64,000 bases of DNA from Fomitopsis serialis. Its lineage: Eukaryota; Basidiomycota; Agaricomycetes; Polyporales; Fomitopsidaceae. Positions 43,817 through 56,168 of the stretch are shown here, piece after piece. The first letter of the stretch is position 1. Each line of letters begins with the position of its first letter. Where the stretch lies: positions 1 through 64,000 of the forward strand of contig NW_025955001.1 of NCBI RefSeq assembly GCF_022376445.1, written 5' to 3'. Under the pieces are notes generated by a model, which did no database searches, was not told where the DNA came from, and saw only the letters and a program-made list of their open reading frames with translations. The position numbers and the translations under genes were made by a program.

Positions 43817-45900
43817 TCAAAGCCCCGCCGCTGTCTTGAGCTTGGAGAACACAGGAGTTCCCAGACCCGTGACCTGTGGTCGTAGAGTCAGCGAGCGTCG
43901 TTCACGTACAGAATGCAAGGAAACGCACCGGGTCCCAACCTGTCGTTGCCGAGAAGCCAGTGGTGTTGCAGCCAGGATTGTCGCCCGAGGTAATATCCGT
44001 CAGTGCGGACGCGGCGGTTGAGTACAGCCACGGGTTGAGGAAGCCAAGCGGAGACTTCCCAGCCGCGATGAGCTCGTCGTTCAGGAGCGAAATGATGGCC
44101 GCGAAGGTCGGGCTGGCGCAGCTCGTGCCGCTAACCGTTTCAGTGCTGCCCCCAGTAACTATCTCGAAGTCCTGCGCCTGGGTGGCAACATCAGGGAAGC
44201 CGCGGCCGGATGTGTTGTAGAGACCCGAGTACGTCGAGCCGAGATAGTCAAGGTACTCGGGGACGACGGTCGATTGGTAGGAGGGTCGTGCCCAGTAGTT
44301 GGAGAAACCACCGCCCGAGAAGTAGACGGCAGTCTCAGGGAGAGTTCCTGTCGTTCCGCCCACGGACGTGATGCTAGCAAGGTATCAGTATATTCTTGTT
44401 GAGAAGACTTGATCCTTCGAAGTACTTACTATGGACATCCAGAAGGGAACTCGGGAACAAATGTTGTGCAGTCCCTGTCCTGAACTCCGGACACGCCACC
44501 ATCTCCGGATGCGAACATGATAGACACACCGCGTGCTCCAAGCTGAGCGTATGCATTGCACAGATTACTGGGTTGAAATCCCCGTCAGTATAGTGCTCGC
44601 CGGGGGTTTCATTGGGTACTTACACCGCCATCCCTTCATCAATGTCCGGTTCCCAGTCCCCGTAGCTGGTAGTGATCACTTGGGGAGGCGAGTCTTGGCC
44701 AAGGAGGTAGTTGATCGTATCCAAGAAGCCATCAAGGTCCCCGTCGTTGGTGGTCTCGCCGACAGAGATGAAAGTCACCGGTACACCAGTGGCGATACCG
44801 ACTGTGTATTCGATGTCGAGGTCCTGATTGGGCATACGTCACAGATGAACCCACACGAATGTCGGCGAGAACTCACCGCCTCGACGCCAGCATCAGAGCT
44901 GGTCTGTGGATCAGACCCGTCGTCAAGCGTCTCGAGCGTGTACGTTGTCGAGGACGCCATATCAGTACGGTATTGACTCAGGAAACTCTGTACATCATGT
45001 GTAAGTGCGGTCTCTGGACAGGCTGCAGCTGCGTGCGGCATCTTCTAACCTCCAAATCGGCCTTGTTGGCCCAGTCGTCGCCGTACCCAGTGACACCAAG
45101 TGTGTTGGACGATTCCGTAGCAGGAGTGGTAGGAATACCGTACAGAGACTGCAGGCAGGCAGGCGTAACGCTGAGACCACAGGCAAGGGAAAGATCGTCT
45201 GCACGGAGTTGCTGTCGCTTCTTGGGCTGAGAGGAGAAGACGGGTGCCAGGGCCGAATACTTCGGGAACCTATGACAAAGTACATCAGGATGAGAGCGTT
45301 CTGCGGACTTTGGCGCCCATACATCACAGTGGGGTGGACGACAGAAACATGGCCCGCAAGTTCCTCTGGGATGGCATAACCCAAAGTACGAAGAACCTGT
45401 TTCCCAGTGTCGTCGTGGACGTAGACGTTGTAGTTGGCGCTGAACAGCTCGTTCGCCTGGCTGACAGTGGGCTGTATGCTGATCCAATCGCCAGCCGGGC
45501 TGATAATCGTAGAGCTGAGTCCGTTCTTCTGCAACCACGAGTTGACAGTAGACACCGTCTCAGAGGTCGGTGCAACATATGACGCGGCCTATCCGACGCA
45601 ACATCAGTCCCGACTCAACTATGCAAGTATTGGATCGCGTACCTCTGCCTTGCTTAGATGTTGACCATAGTTTGGGCTCGAAGGGGTGCTGACATCATAG
45701 AGAGCATCCTCAAGCCCTGAAGGGTTGCTCTGCGTCAAGGCGATCTTGAGGGTCAACGGCGTGTCGGGAGCAGCTGCCCCGGTGAGCGAGAAACCGGGTG
45801 CTGCTGTATCTCTGCGATACTTCGGGACGCTGCGACATAGCACCCCCGAGGCGGCAAGGGGGAGGAGCGCGGCGACTTTCAGCAAGCCTGCAAAAACCAT
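43817..45900 (-). CDS. sedolisin (S53) tripeptidyl-peptidase-type protease, copy 1
   Basis: Eight exons run from ATG 45900 to TGA 43817-43819. A signal peptide (MVFAGLLKVAALLPLAASGVL) is followed by a pro-kumamolisin propeptide ([20 protein letters not shown], SNPxx-type core, AGDWISI, HVSVVHPTVM). The peptidase domain has the Glu/Asp pair in GVEADLDIEYTVG, the oxyanion Asp in [10 protein letters not shown] and the Ser in [11 protein letters not shown]. The calcium site lies at SALTDITSGDNPGC and GWDP-VTGLGTP, where the last intron splits the motif. The order and residues are those of secreted acid sedolisins, which release tripeptides or cut internally at low pH. A TATA element precedes it. 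It is the left member of a tandem pair with 47681-49733. Confidence 0.9.
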
Positions 45901-45967
45901 GAGTACCGGGGAGTGCAGGGATGCGGAGGGCGGACCCTTGGGACGCGACGGACAGCTGCAGATATCT

Positions 45968-45973
45968 CTTATA
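45968..45973 (-). promoter_or_regulatory. TATA box of sedolisin copy 1
   Basis: On minus the sequence CACTATAAGAG lies 68 bases ahead of the ATG. The aligned site ahead of copy 2 (49798-49803) reads CACCACAAAAG and no longer has TATA. Confidence 0.55.
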
Positions 45974-46299
45974 GTGGCATCGCCGGGGTCGACGCAACGA
46001 ACATCTAGAAGTCCATACGGATAAAGTGGTCGATCAGCATGGGACTGTCAAAGATCGTGTGTGAACCTGAAGAGGCTATATAGTCTTGCGCACCGATACA
46101 GAGCCGACTGGAGAAGCTGATGTGTGCCAAGGCCCAGCAAGCGGCATGCTATGCCTACTTACAGTGCTATATTGTCAGCGTCATCTCCGTCGACATTTGT
46201 GGTCGGGCTTGGTGAGTCACACGATCAACCGGAAGGCAAGAGCGAGATAAGCACGAAGTCTGTGCAGTGCACATACATTCTCATGCAGCATGGTGTACC

Positions 46300-46946
46300 C
46301 GTCCCGGGACAGGACCCCTATCAATTGGGGGAGAGGCCTGATCTTAATCCGGACAAAATCCGGCCAATTGAGGGGGGTATGCCTGATGTTATCCGGACAA
46401 AATCGTCCCTTATGCGGACGGAGGCCTGAGGAAGTATCCGGACATGGTGGTCCATGTCGCGCGAGGCCTGATCCTAGTCCGGACAAGGGCCCGGACAACT
46501 CAGAGCACCGGTGGGCCATGAGCGACACACATTACACGAGGCTTATTGAGGCTCATATGTCCGCATCGTAGTTGGGTTGCATAAACAACATAACTGTTCT
46601 CACAACGATAGTAAAACTCAGTAGTGTATGCACGCAGGTTTGCCGGGGCAAGAATGTGCGTTCACACAGTACTACTGTAGTACTCCCATTGCATCTGTGC
46701 ATATTGAAGGTGCGAAGGCGGTGAGTTGCATGGCTCAGGAGGCCTGATCCTGCAATCCGGACACCGAACCGCCTGCCCCGAGGCCTGATGCAGAGTCCGG
46801 ACAGCACCGACCAGAACCTCGTAAGGCCTGATTTAATCCGGACAAAATCGAAAGGCTACGTCCGGACAAAAAAAGCAAAATCTCGGGTTGCCGGATCAGG
46901 CCTCCCCACCAATAAATAGGGGTCCTCCCGGGACCCCCTAGCGTGC
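46300..46946. mobile_element. non-autonomous repeat-rich insertion with imperfect inverted ends
   Basis: The ends are imperfect inverted repeats: the left (46303-46350) has GTCCCGGGACAGGACCCCTAT then GGCCTGAT, and the right (46890-46946), read on minus, has GTCCCGGGAGGACCCCTAT then GGCCTGAT. Inside are about seven copies of GGCCTGAT with TCCGGACA 4-10 bases later (near 46335, 46381, 46425, 46467, 46741, 46783 and 46826), grouped near both ends. The aligned region upstream of sedolisin copy 2 (50090-50180) lacks this segment. I found no gene and no convincing target duplication. Confidence 0.6.
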
Positions 46947-47089
46947 GCCAATCCAGTGAGATAGCGCAGAAGGCAGACTCGAAGACCATGCGTCTTCGAT
47001 TCGGATATGATCACAAACCTGTGTTAATTTAGGACGTGAGTGTCCTACATACTTAGATAAGGCGCTTGAACCTCTCCCGCATGATGATA

Positions 47090-47600
47090 CCACAGTAGTG
47101 TAGTAAGTTCTCCCGCCGGCAAGTACACCCCGGCGTTCGCTGCATAGACCGCACGAACGTAGGCTAGATGTTCATCGTCCAGTCATATTGAGCATCATCG
47201 GCGTGTGGTCTCTGTGTAGTACGCCTAGACCATCAAGGCTAACACAGCACAGTGGGAACCTAGTGGTAGGTAAAGATGGAAGGTGTGTGTTGACGCTTTG
47301 CCATCCTAGCGGCTGAGGGTGATATCTGCGGCGAAGTACACGTCCATGATTTCAGCCAATATATGACCTTCAGTATCCCAAGTTCCAGTAAAGTGGAGAT
47401 ATCAACTGTCACCTTCAGTATCATGGCCGCGACACAGCCGTAAAACAGAGCGACATACCATCTTAGATCTGTCTGCTGAAGACCGTGGTTATGGCGAACT
47501 TCAAGCCCAACCTGACAGCTGTCCTCCGTTGACGCCGAATCGCCCGTCAGGCTCTTCTCATACTTCGACGGGTGTACTTTCAGTAGGGAGGTTTCGGCGC
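47090..47600 (-). pseudogene. relic downstream in sedolisin unit 1
   Basis: Patches at 47120-47160 and 47480-47580 align with 50258-50300 and 50765-50835 in the second sedolisin unit (for example GCAAGTACA-CTCCG and GACCGTGGT/CAGGCTCTTCTC words). Minus-strand reading gives GVYL/VYFAA segments similar to the decayed family D. It is part of the tandem unit, without an intact frame. Confidence 0.35.
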
Positions 47601-47680
47601 TTGATTGACAGCTCACTAGGACTCAAATGACTTGTGCGACGTCAGAATCATATCATAAGCACTACGATCATCCGAGACGG

Positions 47681-49733
47681 TCACAGCCCTGCCGCTGTCT
47701 TGAGCTTGGGGTATATAGGGGTTCCCAGTCCCGTAACCTACACTCGTAACATTAGCGAGCGTCCCTCACGCAGACCGCATATCAACAGGCAATAAACGCA
47801 CCGGGTCCCATCCTGTCGTAGCCGAGAAGCCAGTGGTGTTGCAGCCCGGATTATTCCCCGACGTAACATCCGTGAGTGCGAACGCCGCGACCGCGTACAG
47901 CCACGGATTGAGGAACCCAAGCGGAGGCCTTCCAGCCGCGATGAGCTCGTCGTTCAGGAGCGAGATGACAGACGCGAAAGTCGGGCTAGCACAGCTCGTC
48001 CCGCTGGCAGACACAGTGCTGCCGTTAGTGACGATCGCGAAGTGCACTGCCTGGGCGGCGACGTCGGGGAAGCCGCGGCCATACGCGTTGTAGAGACCAG
48101 CGTAGGTAGCGCCGAGATACTCCAAGTACTCGGGGACGGCGGTGGATTGGTAGAAGGGTCGCGCCGAGAAGTAGACGCCGGTCTCTGGGTTGGTTCCCGT
48201 GGTTCCGCCCACGGACGTGATGCTAGCGAGGATGAGACTAAGGTTCATGCGTTTGCTGAGCACTTACTATGGGCATCCAGCAGGGAAATCGGGGACGAAT
48301 GTGGTGCAAGATATGCTTTGTATCTCGGACACGCCGCCGTCACCGGATGCGAACATGATGGACACACCGCGAGCACCCAGCTGAGCGTACGCGTTGCACA
48401 GGTTACTGTGTCGCGATCATATCAGCATACAGCTCGCCGTCACATCATCGAGCACTCACACTGCCATTCCTTGATCAACGTCGGTTTCCCAGTCTCCGTA
48501 GCTCGTCGTGATCACCTGAGGTGGCGAATCCTGGTTAAGCAGATAGATGATGGTATCTAGCGAGCCATCAAGGTCCCCATCGTTGTTGGACTCGCCGATC
48601 GAGATGAAAATCACCGGTACGTCGGTCGCGATACCGACTGTGTACTGAATGTCCAGGTCCTGATTGAACTTCAGCGTTATTTGGGACCCACTCAAGTATC
48701 GGAGGCACTCACAGCCTCAGAACCCGCCTCGTCTATGTCCTGTGGGTCAGAGCCACCGTCGAGCGTCTCGAGCGAGTACGTGGTTGAAGGGGACATGTCA
48801 GTACGGTACTGGCTCAAGAAGCTCTGTGCATTACGCGTTAGTGTCGGAGTCGTGTCTTTCCAGCATCGCCGCACCTCCAAATCGGCCTTGTTGGCCCATT
48901 CGTCGAAGTATCCAGTGACACCGAGCGTATTAGACGGTTCGGTGGCGGGGGTGGCGGGAATGCCATACAGAGATTGCAGGCATGCGGGCGTAACAGTGCT
49001 GCCACAGGCGGCGGCGATAAGATTGTCCGCGGGGGCTTGCTGCCGCTCCTTCTGCTGAGTAGCGAAGGCGGGTGATAGGGCTGAGAACTTCGGGAACCTA
49101 AAATTTGACACATCAGTGTGTGGCGGTTCGGTGACCAAAGCACTCCGGGTGTCCATACATGACAGTAGGATGGACGACAGTAACATGACTCGTGAGTTCC
49201 TCAGGAACAGAGTATTCCAACGTCCGAAGAACCTGCTTCCTAGTTTCGCCATGGACATAAACGTTGTAGTTTGCGCCGAACAGCTCGTTCGCCTGTCCCA
49301 CAGTAGTCTGGATGCTAATCCAGTCACCAGCCGGAGTGAGGTTTGTAAAGTTGATCTCGTTCTGCTGCAACCACGAGTTGACAGTGGACGCCGTCTCAGA
49401 TGTCGGTGCAACGTATGCTGCCGCCTATCCAAGGTAACATCAGTTCCGATGTGCAAATATTAGATCTCATACCTCTGCCTTGCTTAGATGTTTACCATAG
49501 TTTGAGCTCGACGGGGTGCTGACATCGTAGAGAGCATTTTCAAGCCCTGAAGGGTTGCCTTGCGTCAAGGCGATCTTAAGGGTCAGCGGCGTATCGGGGA
49601 CAGCTGGTCCCGCGAGCTTGAACCCTGATGGTGCTGTGTCTCTGCGATACTCTGATAAGACACTGCGACCCAGCACCCCTGAGGTGGCGAGCGAAAGGAC
49701 CGCCGCGGCTTTCAGCGAGCCTGCAGAGACCAT
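47681..49733 (-). CDS. sedolisin (S53) protease, copy 2, with 8-residue deletion
   Basis: Eight exons run from ATG 49733 to TGA 47681-47683, with the same intron positions as copy 1. The signal peptide is [20 protein letters not shown]. The catalytic elements [23 protein letters not shown] and [11 protein letters not shown] are kept, and the calcium segment SGNNPGC / GWDP-VTGLGTP is present. Relative to copy 1, 24 bases are missing near 48165, so YFS-GGGFSNYW-ARP becomes YFS-ARP. Those eight residues are conserved in copy 1 and in the sedolisin at 61.5 kb. The frame is open throughout, so this is either a changed enzyme or a protein on its way to loss. The promoter TATA of copy 1 is not kept here. 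Confidence 0.88.
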
Positions 49734-50224
49734 GATCGAGTGGGAGTGCAGGGATGCAGCGAGCAGCACTTGAATGGCAACAGACGATCGAATGCGTCTT
49801 TTGTGGTGGCATCACCGGCGTTGACGCGATGGTCATCTAGAAGTCCGTCAGCATAGCACCGTCAAGGACCGCGTGCGAACGCGAAGAGCGCATGGACAAA
49901 GTCACATTGTTTTGCGCACCGATACATAGAGGGTCCGAATATATAGAGCTGGAGGTCAGCCGGCGGCATGCTATGCTTGTAGTGCTATATTGTCGTCGTT
50001 GTCGTCGTCGTCGTCGTCGTCGTCGCTTCGGTCAACATTGGTCGGGCCTCATCGACCACACGGTGCAGTCGATCAGAAGGCGAACGTGAGATAAGTCCGA
50101 AGCTCGTTCAGGCACCCCATGGCATCCGCGCTTGAACTCATCCATCCCATCCCCCACTTGCCCCCACGCGTATCATCTCAGATAGCATAGAAGCCTAAGA
50201 AGGCACACTCTCGGAGACCGTGCG
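49734..50224. other. upstream region of sedolisin copy 2 (duplicated)
   Basis: This aligns with 45901-46290, including the words TTGCGCACCGATACA and GCGGCATGCTATGC. The main differences are a CGT expansion and absence of the 0.65-kb insertion. Confidence 0.6.
49992..50026 (+). repeat. GTC/CGT trinucleotide microsatellite
   Basis: About eleven GTC units (one interrupted) replace the CAGCGTCATCTCCGTCG found at the same place upstream of copy 1. Confidence 0.9.
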
Positions 50225-50900
50225 TCTACTTTAATGGCGTTTCCCCCCCCCCCCCCCCGCTGGCAAGTACACTCCGTTCGCTGCTGATCGCAGACACACC
50301 TTACAAACGTCGAGACGCCTTTTCGTGGTCAGATATATCTGCAGTGTCTGCGTGGTATGCTTCTGGCATATGGATTTAAAAGTCAGCTTATAGGAACGTA
50401 GCGCTATGTCGACACAGGAACCGCATAACGGACTGTCGGTGGAGGCTTTGCTGTCCAAGAGCCTGAGATCGAGATAGGCAAGTGCCCGTCAATGTCCTTC
50501 AGTACAGCATGTTCCAGTAGAACGTAGCCGCGGCGGACTAGCAATACAGCACGAATCCAGGTCATCGAGTGGGATTAGCCTCGATGCGCGATGCGTCTCT
50601 TGTGCGACCCATTGTGCGAAAGGTGCATATTGTTCCGCTATCGACAGCTGGCCATTCTGTCCCTGAGAAGAAAAAACGCGGAAGACTCGACCCACGCCTT
50701 CGTAGCATTGTTTTTGCAGCATCAGTACAATGACCATGAGTGACGAAGAGCGGCACATCACTTGTGTCTGCCGAAGACCGCGATGTGTCGAAAACGGAGC
50801 GCCTAGGCGTGGTGTCGCTGACCCGCCCCTCAGGCTCTTCTCGGCTCTCCAACGAGTATTGGTTTGATTTTGCAGCTAGGTCCATATCGTTGGGCCCCGC
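50225..50900. pseudogene. relic in sedolisin unit 2, with poly-C tract
   Basis: This aligns with the relic at 47090-47600. A run of 16 C lies at 50243-50258. No intact frame is present. Confidence 0.35.
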
Positions 50901-52293
50901 ACGGAAAGTGCGCATAGGAGCGGGGGTCGTCGGACGTTGGTATTTGGTGATCCGGACATTGTGCCGCTCGACCTGGGCCGCCTAGCCAAGGTCGCGGCTG
51001 CCTGGCTCAGCCTGGCCGTCAAATTCCGCTGCGCCCGGCGTGATCCCATATCAAACCCGCTGGACTCCGCCTATGTGTGTTTGAAAGGCGCGGGGCCCAA
51101 CGATATGGACCTAGCTGTGAGAACCTCGAGCGGTGCTTCAGCAATGTTTAATTTGACAGCACATGATGTAGCATGTTACTGCCCTTCGGCGTGGCCAAGG
51201 CATAGAACACTGATCCATACCTTCTCTCTGTCTGGCCCACAGAGCCAATTCCATTGCCAGCCTTCTGCGTTGTAGGCTTCCCCAGCATCTCCAAGTTCAG
51301 CGTTGTAATCAGCGACACCAACTTTGATTGCTCGAGTTGAAGCTTGAAGTCCGGCGCGTGCAGCGAGCACGAGCCTGAGCGCGTTGGCAAGCGCGTCTCA
51401 GAAACGCCCGTTCTCAACAAGTATGTGAGTCTTGAGAAGCTGGTGCACCATCGCATGAGCTCGTCGTCTTATTTGCGGTAGAGCTTCGTCGGCCATGCGT
51501 CAGAAACAGGCAGAAGGAGAGAGTGCGTGAGATAAGTACGAAGCCTACCATGACTGTGACGCGTAGTAGTCCTACAGCAGCAGCCATATATGGTAGGTAC
51601 GGGCGTTAAGGCTGTTGCACAACAACGCCAAACAGGTCGCTGAAGGAGGAGGAGGAGGAGGAGGGATCCATTTAGCCATCGACCGACAGCCACAGCAACT
51701 TGACGATGACAGCGCTCGCCAACTACAACACCACAACCCATAGGACTACGTACTACGACGACACTCTACTATCTAATACTCGGAGGAGTGCTCATGACCA
51801 CCTTCCGACTCGAGCGAAGTTGCTACATTCCCCGACTTTCTAAAAATAAATTATGTATTACTACTGGCACTCGCAGCCACTGACCGATACGTCATGCATC
51901 ATAGCCAAGGTTGCACAGTATTGTTCAAGTACCATTCGCCATCCTACGTGGCTGACCCTGACCACTGTACATGTACGGCTTGCAACTCGGTCACCGGTCA
52001 GCTAGCCCGTCGCGCCACGCCGTCGCAGTCCATTCAAAAGTGTCAATGAGTAATACAGTGCTCTACATTAGTTGTATTGATATCGTGTTCCAAAGTAAAA
52101 CCAATCCTACAGAAATCCGCTGAAAGCAGGCGTTCGTATCCGCGTGAGTAAGGTAACGAGAATGATATGCAGGGTGTCCCGTCTATGCGCGTATATTGAT
52201 GGCACAGACGAAATCGGGAGAAGAAACTAGGGTATGCAGAATGGGATAAGCAGTCCATCGTGTCACCAAGCCGGAAGGTTCGCCACAGACTTG
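50901..52293. other. gene-free stretch before erdS
   Basis: No gene recognised. A short GGA tract lies at 51644-51663. Confidence 0.4.
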
Positions 52294-55200
52294 TCATTGG
52301 GACGTCTGTTTCGTCACGCGCTCAGTAACGGGGGTGTCTGACGGCTTCGGCTTCTGCAGCGCGCCCATGATAGCCTCGATGCCCTTGACACCGAGGCCGC
52401 CCTTCGGGTAGCAGATGAACAACTATGAACAAGTCAGTTTCCCACCACTCATCACACATAACGACGAGCACCCACCGGTTCCTGCTGCACTCCAAACTTC
52501 TGCCTGAAGTCGCCCTTCCCGCCGAGGCTGAACGTCGAGTTCAAGCCGTTGTACGTCTTCTCTAGCGTCCGGACCCGCAGGCCACCGACATTCTCTACGC
52601 GCTGCAGCCGGTCCGTCGCGCCGGCGCCGAACGTCGCGGTAGTCACTCCAGCATCACCGAGCTTCTTGATGACGTGCGAGAGAATATACTCGATCGCGCC
52701 CAAGGGCGCACCGGGGAACTCGAGCGCCCACTTGACCTGGAAACCATGTGTCGTCGCGAGCTGGGCAAGAACCACCATAGCGCAGGCCTAAAGAACCCTC
52801 AGCGCCGCACAAAAGCAGATACGCCCCTTCAGAGACGACGTACGTTCCCCTCCTTGTCGAACGCATAGAAGTACTTCCGATGCTTCATATCGTCCCACGG
52901 CCGCACGCCCGTGAGGTGGATCTGCGTGCCCTTCCGCGACTCCTCCCACTCCTTACACCTCTTGTCCAGCATCTCCCGCACCCTCCCGTCCGGCTCACCG
53001 TCCACGTCCACGACCTTCACGCCCTCCCGCTCCGCCCGATGTATCTTCCTCCGCACCGTCTTGTCGTTGTTCGCCGGGTCGACCTCCGTCGGGTTCAGCC
53101 TCTCCTCCGCGACAGCAATGATCGCGCTCCACCCGAGATCCTCCGCGAGTATCCGCTCCACGTCGTGGTCGATGCAGCACCACACCGGCTTGAGGCCCTC
53201 GCCACGCACGAACTTGAGGTATCGGTCGATGACGCCAGGCACCTGCTTCTGCTCGCAAAGCGGGGCCCCGAACGTGGCCGCAAAGCCGTTCTGCGGGATG
53301 TAACCCACCGCCGCGCCGGTCCGAACATCTCTCCAGACTGTCCACGACGGATCTATCCAGGACGTGTTCGTCGAGTCTCCGTACTTCGCGACGAGCTGCG
53401 GAGGGATACGGACTCCGTCAGTCACACCTGCCTCTGACAAAGTCGAATGACGTACATCTTCAAGCGGGGGCAAGTCCCCGTGCGGAATGCCCTCCTGGTA
53501 CGTCGATGCTTCCGGCCCGTGCATAATCTGATGTGTCGCCGCCGCCATCGACATCTCTGCCAGGTCCTGACCGGTCCTCGCGAAGCTACGCGGGTCTCGC
53601 GGAAGTAGACTCGCGTACCGGATGTCGCCCAGCTTGAGGAACAGCATCACTACGCGCTCAAGACCAACTCCTCCTCCGCCATGCTGTAGAGCACGATACA
53701 CTTCAATCGTACTCACGACGAGGAGGACTTATGCACGCACCGGAGGGCACCCCCACCTGAAGCCGTTCACGTAGTCCTTCAACTGGTCCGGGTCAACACC
53801 CGCAGCCCTCATGCGCTCCTCCAGCATCGGTGCTACGTGTACACGCTGACCACCAGACAGGATCTCCTCCCCACGCAAGAAGATATCAAACGAGTTCGAC
53901 AATTGCTACAGGCGCATCGCGTTAGCTCAGCGCATCCATTCATTATCACGGCAAGAAACCACACTCACGTCGTTCTCCGGGTCCGGCATCGTATAGAACG
54001 GCCTGACCTCGAGCGGGAACTTGTCGAGGATGTAGTAATCCGCGCCGTACTTATCCTTCACGAGCTGGCCCAAGTAGCGCTCCGCGTTCGTGCTGAGGTC
54101 CTCATACTCGCTCGGCTCCTCGCCGTCGTCATCCTTGTACCCAGCCTCCCTCAACATCTTTATCCCATCCGCAAACCGTATCCGCGGCGTCTCGTCAAGG
54201 ATCACCAGGTCATCGTGCGGGAACTGGGTCTTCACCGTCTCAATCTACCAAATGCACAGCGTCAACACGGGCCCGCCAGAACGACCCTGAGCGCGCCAAG
54301 CACCCACCTCGTCGCGCAGCCTCTCCTGCAATCCCCGAAAGATGAACTTGAACATCCCATCCAGCATATCCAGCACCTCATGATAATGGTTATCAAACTG
54401 CATCTCCAAATCCAAGCCCGTGAACTCAGTCAGGTGCCGGTGCGTGTTCGAGTTCTCCGCGCGGAACACGGGCCCGATCTCGAACACGCGCTCCATGTCC
54501 GCCGCGATGCATATCTGCTTCGCGAGCTGCGGGCTCTGCGCGAGGAACGCCGGCCGCCGGAAGTAGTCCACCTTGAACACCGCCGCGCCCGACTCCGTCC
54601 CGCTCTCCTGGAACTTGCTCGATTGGATCTCGATGAACTTGCGCGCGAGGAGGTATTCCCGGAAGAGCGTGCAGACGCCTGAGCGGACGCGGAAGATGGC
54701 CTGGTTGACGGGTGACTGTGTAAACTCGGTGAGAGAAAGTAGGCGGTCATACACAAAACGACGTACGCGAAGGTCAAGGACTCGATTGGCAAGGCGCGTC
54801 TTTTGGTTCACGCGCGGGAAGTGAGCACCTTCCTGTATACAGAGTGCTCGTCAGGCGGCTGATGTGCATCGACTAATCATCGATACATACCCTTTGGTAG
54901 TACTCCTCTGGCCGCGCGGCGTCCTCTACCTGGAACGGCAAAGTCGCAGCCGGGCCCAGCACCACGAACAGCTGTAATCCCAGACCATCAGCCACCTCAA
55001 GCCGTCTACTACACGAGCCCAACTGACCTTTTCAACCTTGACTTCGTGATTATGTACCTTCGTCGAGTGCACCTCTTCCTGGCCGTCCTTCGGCTTCTGT
55101 ACCACGCCTTCGACGACGACGATGGACTCGCGGTTCAGGCCCTCCGCCCACCGGACCATGTTCTGCGATATTTTTCCTTCCTCCTCGATGAGCACGCCTT

Positions 55201-56168
55201 GGAGAGTGGTGAGTTGCGACCGAAAGATGAGGAAAACGATCTTGGAGCCTGCTCAAGAGTGTCTGGAATCAATGGCAATGTCCGGCGAGTCATGCGGAAC
55301 GACGGGATACACGTACCGAGCGGCCGGATGTGGTGTATGCGTGCGCGGAATTTGACGTGCTCGCCTTCCGGCGTGTCCACGACGGAAATGAGCGAGTTCA
55401 GGTCGGGAGCTGTGCATCTCTGGTAAGTTTCATCTCGGAGTCACGCGGAGTGCAGCCCGAACTACGCAGCAGACCCAGGCAAGCAAGAGAGAGCAGGAAG
55501 TCACGAGGGCCCTTGAGGATGTGCGAGTGACGCGCAATGCACCATCTCGCGATCAATAACAAGCTCCATGAGCTACGCAAGGCCCCATGAAATGCCATGA
55601 CGAGCGCGGCTCTACTGCTCATGCCGGTCCCGAGACGCGCATACAGGCTGCAAGGAAATGGACGTACGGAGCTCGACCTGCGACATGTTCAGCGGGAGGT
55701 CGCCGTAGTTGTCGCGCAACGGGTCCTGGTATAGTAAATTAGCTGCTGCACAAAAACACCAAGTGCGTCGGGGCGCACCTCATCATGCAAGCGTACTCTG
55801 CGTTGCTTGCGCTCGTTCTCCTCCTGCTCGTCATGCTTCTCGCGTTCCTGCGCTCGGTTGACCTTCTCCTCGGTGAACGACAGTCTCCTGCTCCCGTCCG
55901 ATGAGGGCCGGTTCGATCCATGCGCTTCCGGAGTCTCCGATTGTTCCTGTTGACGTTGCGCAGCTGTCTTACCTTCTGCATTGGTGTTATCGACCTCTGG
56001 GGTCATAGGCGCACCATTTGCTTTTCCGTTGCCGTTGAGGAGAGGATGTGCATGACCGTTGGTTGTCGGGCTGGAGGCACCTGGCGAGTCGAGCGACTTG
56101 GCATGTATAGAGCCCTTCGAGGATATGGATTCACGGGCGCGGTGGAAGACTTTCTTGATGCTCGACAT
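52294..56168 (-). CDS. erdS: aspartyl-tRNA synthetase-DUF2156 fusion (ergosteryl-aspartate synthase type)
   Basis: The gene reads from ATG 56168 to TGA 52294-52296 in about nine exons. The N-terminus is a basic/acidic helical extension (HRARESISSKGSIHAKS, then KVNRAQEREKHDEQEE). An OB-fold anticodon domain follows (EHVKFRARIHHIRPLG, VFLIFRSQLTTLQGVL). The class II core has motif 2 at GPVFRAENSNTHRHLTEFTG and motif 3 at HGGGGVGLERVVMLFL. Where a normal AspRS ends (RYASLLPRDPRSF) the frame continues into about 350 residues with DPSWTVWRDV, GLKPVWCCIDHDVERILAE and RRKIHRAEREGVKVV, the DUF2156 (MprF-like) acyltransferase fold. It ends at GALQKPKPSDTPVTE. ErdS enzymes charge tRNA-Asp and transfer aspartate to ergosterol. 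Exon joints near 55430-55760 are approximate. Confidence 0.9.

Noticed and set aside
46300..46900. CRISPR-like array because of repeated GGCCTGAT/TCCGGACA words
   Set aside because: Spacing is irregular, repeats are short and inverted at one end, and the genome is eukaryotic.
52880..53437. Plus-strand His/Arg/Leu-rich frame inside erdS, and a similar one at 53837-54682
   Set aside because: Both are antisense shadows of the AspRS/DUF2156 exons.
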